Shown: positions 27,903 to 36,245 of the stretch, in pieces
How the letters are laid out: the number at the start of each line of letters is the position of its first letter
Numbering within the stretch: position 1 is the stretch's first letter
DNA from: Lunatibacter salilacus
Lineage (GTDB): Bacteria > Bacteroidota > Bacteroidia > Cytophagales > Cyclobacteriaceae
Reading direction: 5' to 3'
Assembly: GCF_009797935.1 (NCBI RefSeq)
Contig: NZ_VOLC01000014.1
Location: 124,001 to 188,000, forward strand
Length of the DNA stretch: 64,000 nt
The notes under the pieces: model-generated
What the model was told of the DNA's origin: nothing
The model's input: only the letters and a program-made list of their open reading frames with translations
Databases searched by the model: none
Program-made: the position numbers and the translations under genes

Positions 27903-29795
27903 ATGGCCGTTACCAAGAAATTTATTATTGATTTTGACAGTACCTTTACCCAGGTGGAAGCACTTGACATCCTAGGAGAAATCAGCTTAAATGGTGATCC
28001 AAAGAAAGAAGAAAAACTGCAAGCAATCAAAGACATTACTGACCAAGGAATGGAGGGGAACCTTACATTCAGGGAGAGCCTTGAAAGAAGAATTGATTTA
28101 TTAAACGCCACAAAGCCCCAAATCAGTGATTTGATTGCTTCTTTGAGAAACAAAGTGTCAAAATCATTCCAACGTAATAAGGAATTTTTTCAGGACAATG
28201 CAGATGATATTTACATTATTTCAAACGGATTTAAGGATTTCATTATTCCCATCGTCGCAGAATACGGCATTAAAGAAGAGAATGTCTTCGCAAATGAATT
28301 TGTTTACGATGAAAACGAAAACATTATTGATTTCAATCGGGACAACTTGCTCTCCAAAAATAACGGCAAACCTGAAACCATCAAACGATTAAATCTAGAA
28401 GGTGATATTTATGTAATTGGTGATGGCTATACGGATTACGAAATCAAAGCATCCGGCGTAGCCAATAAATTTTATGCGTTTACAGAAAATGTAAACCGTC
28501 CCAAAGTGCGTGCTAAAGCAGATCACGTTGCTCCAAGTTTGGACGAGATTCTATATGTAAATAAAATGAACAAGAAGTTTTCCTATCCCAAAAGCAGAAT
28601 CAATGTTCTCCTTTTGGAAAACGTGCATCCCATAGGTGTCGAATTGATGAAACAGGAAGGGTATAACGTGGAAGTTGTATCTTCTGCCTTGTCCGAAGAG
28701 GAGCTTGCTGAGAAAATCAAGTCGGTATCTATTTTGGGAATCCGTTCAAAAACCCAAGTGACAAAGAAAGTGTTAGAAAATGCCAACAGGCTTATGGCCA
28801 TTGGAGCGTTTTGCATAGGAACCAACCAAATAGACTTGGAGACGTGCCAAGAAAAAGGAATTGCTGTCTTCAACGCACCCTTTAGCAATACCCGATCGGT
28901 AGTCGAGATGGCCATTGCAGAAATTATCTTCCTCCGAAGGAAACTTTTTGACAAAAGTGTCAACATGCATCAAGGCGTATGGGACAAATCCGCTACCGGC
29001 AGCTTTGAGGTGAGGGGGAAAAAACTCGGTATTATCGGATATGGCAACATTGGAGCGCAACTTTCGGTTTTGGCTGAAAATCTGGGTATGGATGTCTACT
29101 ACTACGATGTATTGGAAAAACTTGCCCTCGGTAATGCCACCAAAGTGGATTCGCTGGACGAATTGCTGGAAACCTGTGATATTATCTCTTTGCACGTGGA
29201 TGGCAGAAAAGAAAACCACCTCCTGCTTGATCGGGAACGGATTCAGAAAATGAAAAAAGGGGCTTTGCTCATCAACCTAAGTAGAGGGCATGTGGTAGAA
29301 ATACCCGCACTGAGGGATGCCTTGGAAAGTGGTCACTTGGCTGGGGCAGGTATAGATGTTTTCCCTTCAGAACCCAAAAATAATGACGAGCCATTCGAAT
29401 CCGAATTATTGAATTTGCCCAACACCATTCTTACGCCACATATTGGTGGAAGTACCTCTGAGGCGCAGGTCAATATTGCTAAGTTCGTTCCCGGCAAAAT
29501 CATGGAATACATCAATACGGGCAATACCTATAATAGCGTGAATTTCCCAAATATTCAGTTGCCCTTCTTACAGGATGCACACCGGTTGATCCACATACAC
29601 CTCAACGAACCAGGAGTTATGGCCAAAATCAATCAAATTCTGGCCAATCACCAGATCAATATTGTAGGTCAATACTTGAAAACCAATGAAAAAATCGGGT
29701 ACGTAATCACAGATATTGACAAAGCCTATTCAACGGATGTAATTGATGAACTGAAAAATATCTCCGGAACAATTAGGTTCAGAATGCTTTACTAA
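27903..29795 (+). CDS. serA: Fused phosphoserine phosphatase-like HAD domain and D-3-phosphoglycerate dehydrogenase
   Basis: A 630-residue two-enzyme fusion for serine synthesis. Residues 1-220 form a SerB-like HAD phosphatase with all four motifs: DFDST (Asp10, Asp12), ISNG, a lysine in NNGKPE and GDGYTD. Residues 230-540 are the NAD-dependent dehydrogenase, with GYGNIGAQLSVLAENLG as the dinucleotide site and the HIGGST block near the catalytic histidine. A C-terminal ACT domain (about 555-630) suggests serine feedback. Oxidation of 3-phosphoglycerate and the final dephosphorylation would sit on one chain, with the transaminase separate. It is monocistronic, with a strong terminator. Confidence 0.92.
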   Translation: MAVTKKFIIDFDSTFTQVEALDILGEISLNGDPKKEEKLQAIKDITDQGMEGNLTFRESLERRIDLLNATKPQISDLIASLRNKVSKSFQRNKEFFQDNADDIYIISNGFKDFIIPIVAEYGIKEENVFANEFVYDENENIIDFNRDNLLSKNNGKPETIKRLNLEGDIYVIGDGYTDYEIKASGVANKFYAFTENVNRPKVRAKADHVAPSLDEILYVNKMNKKFSYPKSRINVLLLENVHPIGVELMKQEGYNVEVVSSALSEEELAEKIKSVSILGIRSKTQVTKKVLENANRLMAIGAFCIGTNQIDLETCQEKGIAVFNAPFSNTRSVVEMAIAEIIFLRRKLFDKSVNMHQGVWDKSATGSFEVRGKKLGIIGYGNIGAQLSVLAENLGMDVYYYDVLEKLALGNATKVDSLDELLETCDIISLHVDGRKENHLLLDRERIQKMKKGALLINLSRGHVVEIPALRDALESGHLAGAGIDVFPSEPKNNDEPFESELLNLPNTILTPHIGGSTSEAQVNIAKFVPGKIMEYINTGNTYNSVNFPNIQLPFLQDAHRLIHIHLNEPGVMAKINQILANHQINIVGQYLKTNEKIGYVITDIDKAYSTDVIDELKNISGTIRFRMLY

Positions 29796-29805
29796 CGTTC
29801 AGAGC

Positions 29806-29852
29806 AAAAAAAAGGAACCTTTCCGTAAGTATTACGGTCAAGGTTCCTTTTT
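29806..29852. terminator. Bidirectional terminator shared by serA and the opposite-strand RNA
   Basis: AAAAAGGAACCTT and AAGGTTCCTTTTT form a 13-bp stem, with an inner CCGTAA/TTACGG hairpin. There are five T on the plus side and eight T on the minus side, so it can end transcription in both directions. Confidence 0.9.
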
Positions 29853-29857
29853 AAATT

Positions 29858-30064
29858 GAGTCCGGATCTTGGAGTGTTACAAACCTCCGGGATAACAAGA
29901 TTTGAGCTGCTCCTACATCGCAACCTTCCACTGTTAACCTGCCTGGTTAGAAGCGAGGTCCGAATTCCGTAAGGAAGACGGATGAGGCCTGATTTTGAAA
30001 AAGAGCTTCACTCGGTATTTTAATTAAATTGTGAAGTTTGAACATGTCGCAGACCCGAACTCCC
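29858..30064 (-). ncRNA. Structured small RNA, rod-shaped and 6S-like (candidate ssrS)
   Basis: Read on the minus strand, the two ends pair over 12 bp (30051-30062 with 29858-29869). A second 12-bp helix follows inside (30033-30044 with 29875-29887, one bulge). Then come a large bubble and a third helix (29981-29987 with 29912-29919), capped by small hairpins. The non-Watson-Crick positions in the two outer helices are G-U wobbles only on the minus strand (they would be A-C mismatches on the plus strand). This fixes the direction. A -7 promoter element lies just upstream, and the 3' end runs into the serA terminator. Length (about 207 nt) and the end-paired rod with a central bubble resemble 6S RNA, the RNA polymerase regulator. 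I cannot prove family membership by eye. Confidence 0.65.
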
Positions 30065-30066
30065 TG

Positions 30067-30098
30067 CAAAGATACAATTTAGAATGCGGAATATTAAA
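30067..30098 (-). promoter_or_regulatory. Promoter of the minus-strand small RNA
   Basis: On the minus strand TATCTTTG (30067-30074) matches TAnnTTTG, with TTTA 20 bases upstream as a weak -33. Initiation would fall at about 30061-30064, exactly at the base of the terminal helix of the RNA. Confidence 0.6.
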
Positions 30099-30376
30099 TA
30101 TATCGGAGCTTCAAATTACAATTCAAGAGAAACCTTTGTCAGAAGTCAGAAATGGGATGATTTATTTTTTGGAAATCAGTGATGACCTATTCGAGATGAT
30201 GGGTGCGGTTGTACCGCGAAAGCTATGTTGTAAACCTAACACCTTCCCTCAAATTTTGGGGTACGAATGCTTTGGATACCTGATAAAATCATTTAAATTA
30301 GAAGCGTATTCTATTTTTTAATAAAATCTTTGTTAATTCGATTGAAATAATAACGGCAACATCATTGTAGCATAGG

Positions 30377-31300
30377 ATGTATCAAATCAAGAAACTTATC
30401 GTATGTCTGGATCAGACGCCCATGGATGAAACCTTGGTGAGGTTTGCTTCATTTATAGCGGAAATCAATCAGGCGAAAAAGATTTATTTTACCAATGTCA
30501 TTCGAAATCTAAGTATCCCTAAAGAGGTATTAAATGAATTCCCGAACCTCATAGAGGGGATGATTGATGAAAGAAAATCCCAGATGAAGAAAACTGTGGA
30601 GGCACATTTTTGCAAAAGAGGGGATACGGAGTTTTCCTTTATCGTGAAGGAAGGTCAATTGTCTAAAAAATTACTCAAGCTTGCCCATGAAAAATCCGCA
30701 GACATGATACTAGTGGGCCGGAAAGTATCCCTTCCAGGCACCGGCGTTTTTTCACAGCGGCTTGCACGACGCGCCAGTTGCTCCCTTTTGATCGTTCCGG
30801 AAAACTGCAAACCAAAAATTAAACGCCTTTTGGTACCGAGTGATTTTTCCGATTACTCACGGGACGCGATGGAAGAGGCTATCACAATTGCGGGGAAAAC
30901 CAGCAACAAAGTAGAGATCATTTGTCAAAACGTTTTTACCGTACCATCCGGTTACCACTTTACGGGTAAAACTTATGACGAATTTGCCGCAATCATGCAG
31001 ACCCATGCAGAAATTAACTATAAAAAATTCATCCGAAAAGTCGACACTAAAGGCCTTAAGATTACTCCCATCTATACCAAAGACGAAGATGATGATCCGG
31101 TAGAAGACATCCTTCAAATGGCTAAGGAAATGCATGCTGACGGAATCGTGATCGGAGCAAAAGGAAGAACTGCGGCTACGGCACTATTTATAGGAAGCAT
31201 GGCTGAGCGCCTCATTCAGATGAACGATTCATTCCCCCTACTTGTGACTAGGCCAAAAGGGAAAAACGCAGGTATATTAGAATATATTCTTGAAATTTAA
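30377..31300 (+). CDS. Tandem universal stress protein
   Basis: Two UspA domains in 307 residues. The first (1-145) lacks a clean nucleotide loop (VGRKVSLPGTGVFSQRLARRA). The second (150-290) has the ATP-binding G-2x-G-9x-(S/T) pattern in GAKGRTAATALFIGSMAERL. Such tandem proteins in Bacteroidota respond to stress or energy limitation; the exact partner is unknown. No signal peptide, so cytoplasmic. It stands alone. A second tandem Usp is encoded at 49971-50798 and is only distantly similar. Confidence 0.9.
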   Translation: MYQIKKLIVCLDQTPMDETLVRFASFIAEINQAKKIYFTNVIRNLSIPKEVLNEFPNLIEGMIDERKSQMKKTVEAHFCKRGDTEFSFIVKEGQLSKKLLKLAHEKSADMILVGRKVSLPGTGVFSQRLARRASCSLLIVPENCKPKIKRLLVPSDFSDYSRDAMEEAITIAGKTSNKVEIICQNVFTVPSGYHFTGKTYDEFAAIMQTHAEINYKKFIRKVDTKGLKITPIYTKDEDDDPVEDILQMAKEMHADGIVIGAKGRTAATALFIGSMAERLIQMNDSFPLLVTRPKGKNAGILEYILEI

Positions 31301-31388
31301 CAAAATACATTTTTCTTTATTTAAAATGATATTTTGGGAGTTTTAAAACATTTTTTTTAAATTTAGGGAATAAATAAATTTGAACGAC

Positions 31389-32327
31389 ATGAAAAACATT
31401 CTTTTAATTTTTATTATTGGTACAGTAGTTTTTATACCTATTGATGCCGAAGCCCAACTGTTAAGGCGCTTGAAAAGCGCAGCCGAAGAAGGCGTAGCAC
31501 GTGCTGTAGAAAGGCGGGTTGTCAGTGAGGTTGAGAAGGCCACCCAAAACCAGTTTGAAAAAGCTTTTGGCAACCTATATACGGGACCAAAGGGATCCAA
31601 TAGGACCTATGACTTTAGTAAAATTTTGGAATCTGTAAATATGGATGTGGAAACGGAAGAATCTTATTCATTTAAAGGAGTGGCCGAAATGGAGGTTACT
31701 TCAACCGATTCGAAAGGTAAGTCTGAAGACCCAGCACGCATCATATCCTACCTTAGTAATGATGAACAATTTACGGGAATGGAATTTAGGGACGATACTA
31801 AAAAGAATTCCGAGGAAAAAACCGTCATGATTTTTGACTTTAAGAATAATGCAACCATTATGCTGGTTGAAAACGACGAAGGTAAATCAAGCATGGCGTT
31901 TGGTTTGGACTGGCAAAAGATGATGGAAGGTATGGAAGAAATGGACGTAGAAGAAGAAAATGCCGAACCAGTGGATTGGGATGAATTCAAGTTTGAAAAA
32001 ACAGGCAAAACAAAAACTATTCTTGGATACGCCTGTGAGGAATACTTAGCTAAAAATGAGGAAATGGAAGCCGTTTATTGGATAAGTACGAAACCAATCG
32101 AAGGGCTTCAAGCCTTTTGGGGAAAGAACAGCCCATTCATCACACAGCGGATGCAGACTGAAAACCAGGAGTATTTCAACAAATTCCCCGAAGGGAGTGT
32201 CATGGAAATGAACTTTGTCAGCCAGGAAGACAAATCCAGCACCTCCTTTACAATGGTCAATATTGACGTTGATGAAACAAATACTTTTGTCATGGAAGCT
32301 TATCCTAATGTCATGAAACAAAAATAA
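31389..32327 (+). CDS. DUF4412-type exported protein
   Basis: An exported 312-residue protein: the signal peptide NILLIFIIGTVVFIPIDAEA ends near residue 22. The mature part is acidic, with many Glu, Met and Lys, and contains the GYACEEYLAKNEEMEAVYWIST pattern seen in DUF4412 proteins, whose function is unknown. A helical, basic segment (LLRRLKSAAEEGVARAVERR) directly follows the signal. The open frame begins at a TTG at 31380. I take the ATG at 31389. Cell location is probably periplasmic or surface; no lipobox is present. Confidence 0.78.
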   Translation: MKNILLIFIIGTVVFIPIDAEAQLLRRLKSAAEEGVARAVERRVVSEVEKATQNQFEKAFGNLYTGPKGSNRTYDFSKILESVNMDVETEESYSFKGVAEMEVTSTDSKGKSEDPARIISYLSNDEQFTGMEFRDDTKKNSEEKTVMIFDFKNNATIMLVENDEGKSSMAFGLDWQKMMEGMEEMDVEEENAEPVDWDEFKFEKTGKTKTILGYACEEYLAKNEEMEAVYWISTKPIEGLQAFWGKNSPFITQRMQTENQEYFNKFPEGSVMEMNFVSQEDKSSTSFTMVNIDVDETNTFVMEAYPNVMKQK

Positions 32328-32369
32328 TTTTAACTCATTCTTTAAGATCAACTAAATACATAAAATAAA

Positions 32370-32870
32370 TTGGTAAAAAGTATCATCGTTGCGAAAGCAA
32401 CCAACAATGCCATCGGCTTAAACAACGATTTACCTTGGCACTTGCCATCTGATCTGAAGCATTTTAAGCAAACAACCGCCGGCCATCATGTTATCATGGG
32501 CCGGAAGACTTTTGAAAGTTTGGCAAAGCCACTCCCGGGAAGGACTCATATCATTCTGACAAGAAACGAATCCTTTCGTGCACCCCAAGGGCACTATGCG
32601 GTACAAAGCCTGGAAGAAGCTTTTGATATAGGCAAATCTAAGAATCTAGATAAAATATTTATTTTGGGCGGTGCGGAGATCTATGAGATGGCTATTCCGT
32701 TTACAGATGAATTGATAATCACAGAGGTACATGCAAATCCTGAAGCTGACACATTTTTCCCGCCCATTGACACGGATCAATGGGTGGAAAAATCCCGAGA
32801 GCGTATAGATAAAAAAAATACAGCTGATGAATTTGACCTCGATTTTGTTGTCTATCACCGGAAAAATTGA
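32370..32870 (+). CDS. folA: Dihydrofolate reductase
   Basis: Reduces dihydrofolate to tetrahydrofolate with NADPH. The 166-residue protein shows the N-terminal SIIVAKATNNAIGLNNDLPWHLPSDLKHF with the substrate-binding Asp in LPSDLKHF. It also has the NADPH segment GHHVIMGRKTFES and the IFILGGAEIYEMAI strand-loop. The start is TTG at 32370; there is no ATG in frame before the conserved first strand, so a non-ATG start is required. It lies 42 bases after the DUF4412 gene and may be cotranscribed. Confidence 0.94.
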   Translation: MVKSIIVAKATNNAIGLNNDLPWHLPSDLKHFKQTTAGHHVIMGRKTFESLAKPLPGRTHIILTRNESFRAPQGHYAVQSLEEAFDIGKSKNLDKIFILGGAEIYEMAIPFTDELIITEVHANPEADTFFPPIDTDQWVEKSRERIDKKNTADEFDLDFVVYHRKN

Positions 32871-32979
32871 ACAAAGGAGTTTCGCTCAAAGTAGCTTATT
32901 CTGTTTGCACCTTCCAAACACCTCCTATAATTAATGTAAATGACGCATGGTACCTAGATAGCCCGCACAAATTGAAACT

Positions 32980-34332
32980 TTAATCATGTAGTAGTCTTTT
33001 AAAAGCAATCAAGGGCACCGCAACGGAAGTCAGGTATATTGGGTTTTGAGTATACCCTTCAGTATTAAAACATTCGTAAGGAGCACCAAATTCGCCGCCT
33101 TTCCGAAAATCATTTTCCTTGAGTTCGTCAAAGTATTCACTCGCAAGTTGTATTGCCCTTTCGGGATCAGTCTGATACATCGCATAACATACCCATCCCG
33201 TAGGCGTCCCCCAATACGCACCGTTTTGATACCTGTTTTTGGGTGCCATCGAAACTTCCCAGGCTGTAGTAGCATCGAAATCATGGATCGTCAACACATG
33301 CCGAATATTACCCCGATAACTGAGCTGACCGGCGACATAGCCTTCGACAAGTGCCTGACTCGCTTCTATTAGGTCCTTACTATCCAAAACCCCAAAATAA
33401 ACCGCCAAAGCTGTGCCCCACACATCGGGTTGACTACTTTTTCCCGTCGAGGCCAGCAACAATCCGCTTGGATGACGAAAAGTCTCCGGTATGGCTTTTT
33501 TCAAAGAAGTAGATATTTGTAAATAGTGGACAGCTTCCTCCCTCCTATCCAATAGTAGTAACAAGTCAGAAAGTTGGACAGCTGCTTTGTATTTTAGAAT
33601 AGATGCAAAACTAAGTTCCCCCGTAATGGTGATGGCATCTCTAAAGCCAAAATCCACTCCCCTAAACCGTTCATTGGCAAATACCAAATCACTTTGCGGC
33701 AAGGAAGGCGGGACTTGAAAAGCAACCATCAGACGGTCAATCAGCGAAATACCATTAATCTTTTGATTCAAAATATCGATGTGTCCTGATCGATTGACAT
33801 AATAATGAGCCATGTGGATAAAGAAATACTGATCGCAAAAGGGAGGTCTGCTCCCCCATTCAGAAGTTCCCTGGTCTGCAAAACTATAGGTTCCTGGGAA
33901 ATAGATCGGCTCCCCGGTGTCAATCCGAATATGGTCCGCAATGGCACCAAAAGGAACCAAGCTTCCACCTTTTGTAATCCACGTTTTGTCTGACTGTGTC
34001 GACGCGGTCAATGTGAGCATATGAAGCTGCTCCTCCATGGTCACCATACCGGTTTCTAAGGACATCGCATAGTCCCGAATCCAAAAAGAGGGGTAGGCAT
34101 CTTTTCCACCAGGTCTAATCAAGGTTCCCTTTGTTTCATTAGATCCATATGTTGGGGAAATATACTGCTGAGGATAAATCCGTGACTGCTCTAAGACATC
34201 AGCAGTCATTTTTTCTAAAAACAACATATCGGCCCTATCAAGTGATAATTGCTCTTGCCCAAAAAGTATAATAGGGGCCTGAAATAAAATTAATAGGCTC
34301 CATTTTCCAAGAATTATTATTTTTGCGATCAT
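32980..34332 (-). CDS. Secreted protein resembling alpha/alpha-barrel glycosidases
   Basis: A 450-residue exported protein (signal WSLLILFQAPIILFGQ). The mature part is helix-rich with repeated aromatic pairs, and includes FWIRDYAMSLETG (about 95-107) and NGAYWGTPTGWVCYAM (about 375-390). These resemble active-site segments of six-hairpin glycoside hydrolases such as GH15-, GH63- or trehalase-like enzymes (WIRD-type). Candidate acidic residues are Asp near 98 and Glu in the CFNTEGY segment near 425. I cannot assign a GH family or substrate. It stands alone, downstream of a 65-bp inverted repeat that lies in its upstream region. Confidence 0.7.
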   Translation of the reverse strand: MIAKIIILGKWSLLILFQAPIILFGQEQLSLDRADMLFLEKMTADVLEQSRIYPQQYISPTYGSNETKGTLIRPGGKDAYPSFWIRDYAMSLETGMVTMEEQLHMLTLTASTQSDKTWITKGGSLVPFGAIADHIRIDTGEPIYFPGTYSFADQGTSEWGSRPPFCDQYFFIHMAHYYVNRSGHIDILNQKINGISLIDRLMVAFQVPPSLPQSDLVFANERFRGVDFGFRDAITITGELSFASILKYKAAVQLSDLLLLLDRREEAVHYLQISTSLKKAIPETFRHPSGLLLASTGKSSQPDVWGTALAVYFGVLDSKDLIEASQALVEGYVAGQLSYRGNIRHVLTIHDFDATTAWEVSMAPKNRYQNGAYWGTPTGWVCYAMYQTDPERAIQLASEYFDELKENDFRKGGEFGAPYECFNTEGYTQNPIYLTSVAVPLIAFKRLLHD

Positions 34333-34364
34333 ACAAGTTGAATTTAGTAATACATTAACTTCGC

Positions 34365-34429
34365 AAACCTTCCAGGTTTTGTTTAATAAGCTAAATGATA
34401 AAATAAATCGTGTGAAACCTGGAAGGTTT
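34365..34429. repeat. Inverted-repeat element, copy 1 (15-bp arms)
   Basis: AAACCTTCCAGGTTT (34365-34379) and its exact reverse complement (34415-34429) flank a 35-base AT-rich centre. The same arms, with the same TGTT after the left and GTG before the right, recur at 52535-52601. Each arm is itself nearly palindromic. It lies 32 bases upstream of a minus-strand start. It is a REP/MITE-like dispersed element or a structured leader. Confidence 0.85.
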
Positions 34430-34685
34430 TTCTTTTTCCGTTACAGAAACCTACTGAGTATTTTACGTAATATTATCAAAAGTATAAAAACTTCTTACCA
34501 TACTATTATTTTAAAATAGATCCAACCCGCATTTATTAGAGACCCACTTGTCAGGTATTGAAATTATAAACAGTAAAAATCTTTGGATACGGACAATGGA
34601 AAAATCGATTTAAATCCGTTGAAAAAATTATTTGCCTTTTTAAACTTATTTTTTACCGTTTATATTTTTTTGGCATAGAATTTAT

Positions 34686-34693
34686 TACATTTG
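34686..34693 (+). promoter_or_regulatory. -7 promoter element of the small lipoprotein gene
   Basis: TACATTTG matches TAnnTTTG exactly, 38 bases before the ATG. TTTGG lies 13 bases upstream, too close to be a normal -33. Confidence 0.5.
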
Positions 34694-34731
34694 TATCGTC
34701 CAAGTGGACATTAAACAACTATCTTATAACA

Positions 34732-34941
34732 ATGAAAACTAGCATCTTTGCGATGATGATCGCCGCAACAATGGTAATCGCCTCTTGCGGCCAGAAAAAA
34801 ACAGAAGAAGAAACTTCTGCTCCTATCGAAATTATTGATGAAACTCCAGCCATGGAAGAAATTCCATCTGAAGAGATAATTGAAGGAGAAATTCTTGACA
34901 GTGCAGCTGTAGACACTTCTACTGTCGAGCCTGTAATCTAA
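34732..34941 (+). CDS. Small acidic lipoprotein
   Basis: A 69-residue lipoprotein precursor: signal with lipobox VIASC (Cys19), then an acidic, Glu/Ile/Pro-rich mature part of about 50 residues with no recognisable domain (EETSAPIEIIDETPAMEE). It has its own promoter element and terminator, so it is an independently transcribed gene despite its size. Function unknown; abundant small lipoproteins of this kind are common in the phylum. Confidence 0.8.
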   Translation: MKTSIFAMMIAATMVIASCGQKKTEEETSAPIEIIDETPAMEEIPSEEIIEGEILDSAAVDTSTVEPVI

Positions 34942-34962
34942 TACGAAAAAAGACCCAGAATC

Positions 34963-34992
34963 AAAGCCCTCCTTTTCAGGAGGGCTTTTTTT
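34963..34992. terminator. Bidirectional terminator between lipoprotein and exchanger genes
   Basis: AAAGCCCTCC and GGAGGGCTTT make a 10-bp stem around TTTTCA, with seven T on the plus side. The right part touches the end of the minus-strand exchanger gene. Confidence 0.85.
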
Positions 34993-35953
34993 ATTCCATT
35001 AACACAAGGGAAGCGATATAAATCACGTATATCACCAAGAAAATCCCTCCCTCCAAACGGTTAAGAATTCTGCCTTTCCCAGTAAATATAAATATGAACA
35101 AAAGTAAACCGGCAAGGATATTAATCAGAATATCAACATAATTGGCATCGGCGACGACTACTGGGCCGATTACCGCTGACACACCGAGTATAAAGAAAAT
35201 ATTAAAAATATTCGAACCGACTACGTTTCCTATCGCAATGTCAACTTTATTTTTCCGAACGGCAGCTACTGACGTGGCCAATTCAGGAAGTGAGGTTCCA
35301 ACAGATACGATTGTTAGGCCGATTATCCGTTCAGAAAGCCCCAAGTCCAGGGCTATCGATATTGCGTTATCTACAATAAGTTTCCCTCCTAAAATCAATC
35401 CACCTAAGCCAACCAATATCCAAAAGATTGCCTTTCGGGTGGCATATACCGGAATTTCCAACGAATCGGGATGCTGGTCTGGATTTTTGGATACAACGAT
35501 GTTATAAACGAGAAAAACCGAAAAAAACAGGAGCAATACAATACCATCACCTCTACTAATTAAATTGACAGAAAAATCATTAAGCCAAACGTCACTGACC
35601 AATACGAGCACCAAAACGGCGGCCAAAAAACTAAGTGGTATTTCGATCCATGTAGTATTTGTTTTTACCTGAAGGGGCAAAATTACTGCTGCTATCCCCA
35701 AAATTGCAAAAACGTTAAAAATATTACTTCCTAAAACATTCCCAAGCACCATCTGGGAAGATCCATCCATTGACGCAAAAACATTCACTACCATCTCTGG
35801 AGCGGAGGTTCCGAAGGCAACGATGGTAAGCCCGATCACCAATTGGGAAACCCCAAAGCCAGAAGCTAGAGAAGATGCAGCCTCCACAAGCTTATCCGCC
35901 CCGTAGACTAGAATAACAAACCCAAGCAGCAATAAACCAACGCTAACGATCAT
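34991..35953 (-). CDS. Calcium/sodium antiporter (CaCA family, YrbG-like)
   Basis: An inner-membrane cation exchanger of 320 residues with about ten transmembrane helices in two inverted repeats. The alpha-1 repeat contains VAFGTSAPEM and GNVLGSNIFNVF. The alpha-2 repeat contains VSVGTSLPEL and GNVVGSNIFNIF. The paired glutamates and asparagines in these motifs coordinate Ca2+ and Na+ in NCX-type proteins. Length and motif order match the prokaryotic YrbG class. It is alone on its strand and shares a terminator with the small lipoprotein. Confidence 0.92.
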   Translation of the reverse strand: MIVSVGLLLLGFVILVYGADKLVEAASSLASGFGVSQLVIGLTIVAFGTSAPEMVVNVFASMDGSSQMVLGNVLGSNIFNVFAILGIAAVILPLQVKTNTTWIEIPLSFLAAVLVLVLVSDVWLNDFSVNLISRGDGIVLLLFFSVFLVYNIVVSKNPDQHPDSLEIPVYATRKAIFWILVGLGGLILGGKLIVDNAISIALDLGLSERIIGLTIVSVGTSLPELATSVAAVRKNKVDIAIGNVVGSNIFNIFFILGVSAVIGPVVVADANYVDILINILAGLLLFIFIFTGKGRILNRLEGGIFLVIYVIYIASLVLME

Positions 35954-36013
35954 ATCGAATACTTTTTGTAAAGTTACGGGGAAAATGTTGATAATTTTTA
36001 TCCTGGCTGTTGG

Positions 36014-36044
36014 TTGAATTTGTTGGCATTTCCCCGTATACTTG
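36014..36044 (+). promoter_or_regulatory. Promoter of tRNA-Val
   Basis: TTG at 36014-36016 and TATACTTG at 36037-36044, separated by 20 bases, fit the Bacteroidota -33/-7 pattern with one mismatch. The tRNA starts 12 bases later. Confidence 0.55.
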
Positions 36045-36056
36045 CACCGTGAACCT

Positions 36057-36131
36057 AGGTCGTTAGCTCAGTTGGTTCAGAGCGCTGCCTTGACAGGGCA
36101 GAGGTCACCAGTTCGAGCCTGGTACGACCTA
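36057..36131 (+). tRNA. tRNA-Val (GAC)
   Basis: A complete cloverleaf: acceptor AGGTCGT/ACGACCT, D-arm GCTC/GAGC, anticodon arm CTGCC-TTGACAG-GGCAG with anticodon GAC, five-base variable loop, T-arm ACCAG-TTCGAGC-CTGGT and discriminator A. The 3' CCA is not encoded. It reads GUC and GUU valine codons. No other tRNA is nearby. Confidence 0.97.
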
Positions 36132-36245
36132 CTTGAAATGCTTAATTTTCTTCAATGGTTGAAAATAGTTGCTTTCGTTATATAAGGTTAAGTTTATCGC
36201 TTTTGTAGGTAGAGCTACCGCCGAAATCTTCCAAAATCTACCTGC

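Noticed and set aside
29941-29990. AGGTCCG...AAGGAAG segment resembling the SRP RNA tip
   Set aside because: The spacing and the rest of the helix 8 pattern do not fit SRP RNA. The longer end-to-end helices on the minus strand explain the region better.
30031-30321. Plus-strand frame of 96 codons with a GTG start
   Set aside because: It overlaps the minus-strand RNA and its promoter, has no recognisable motif and lacks a plausible plus-strand promoter.
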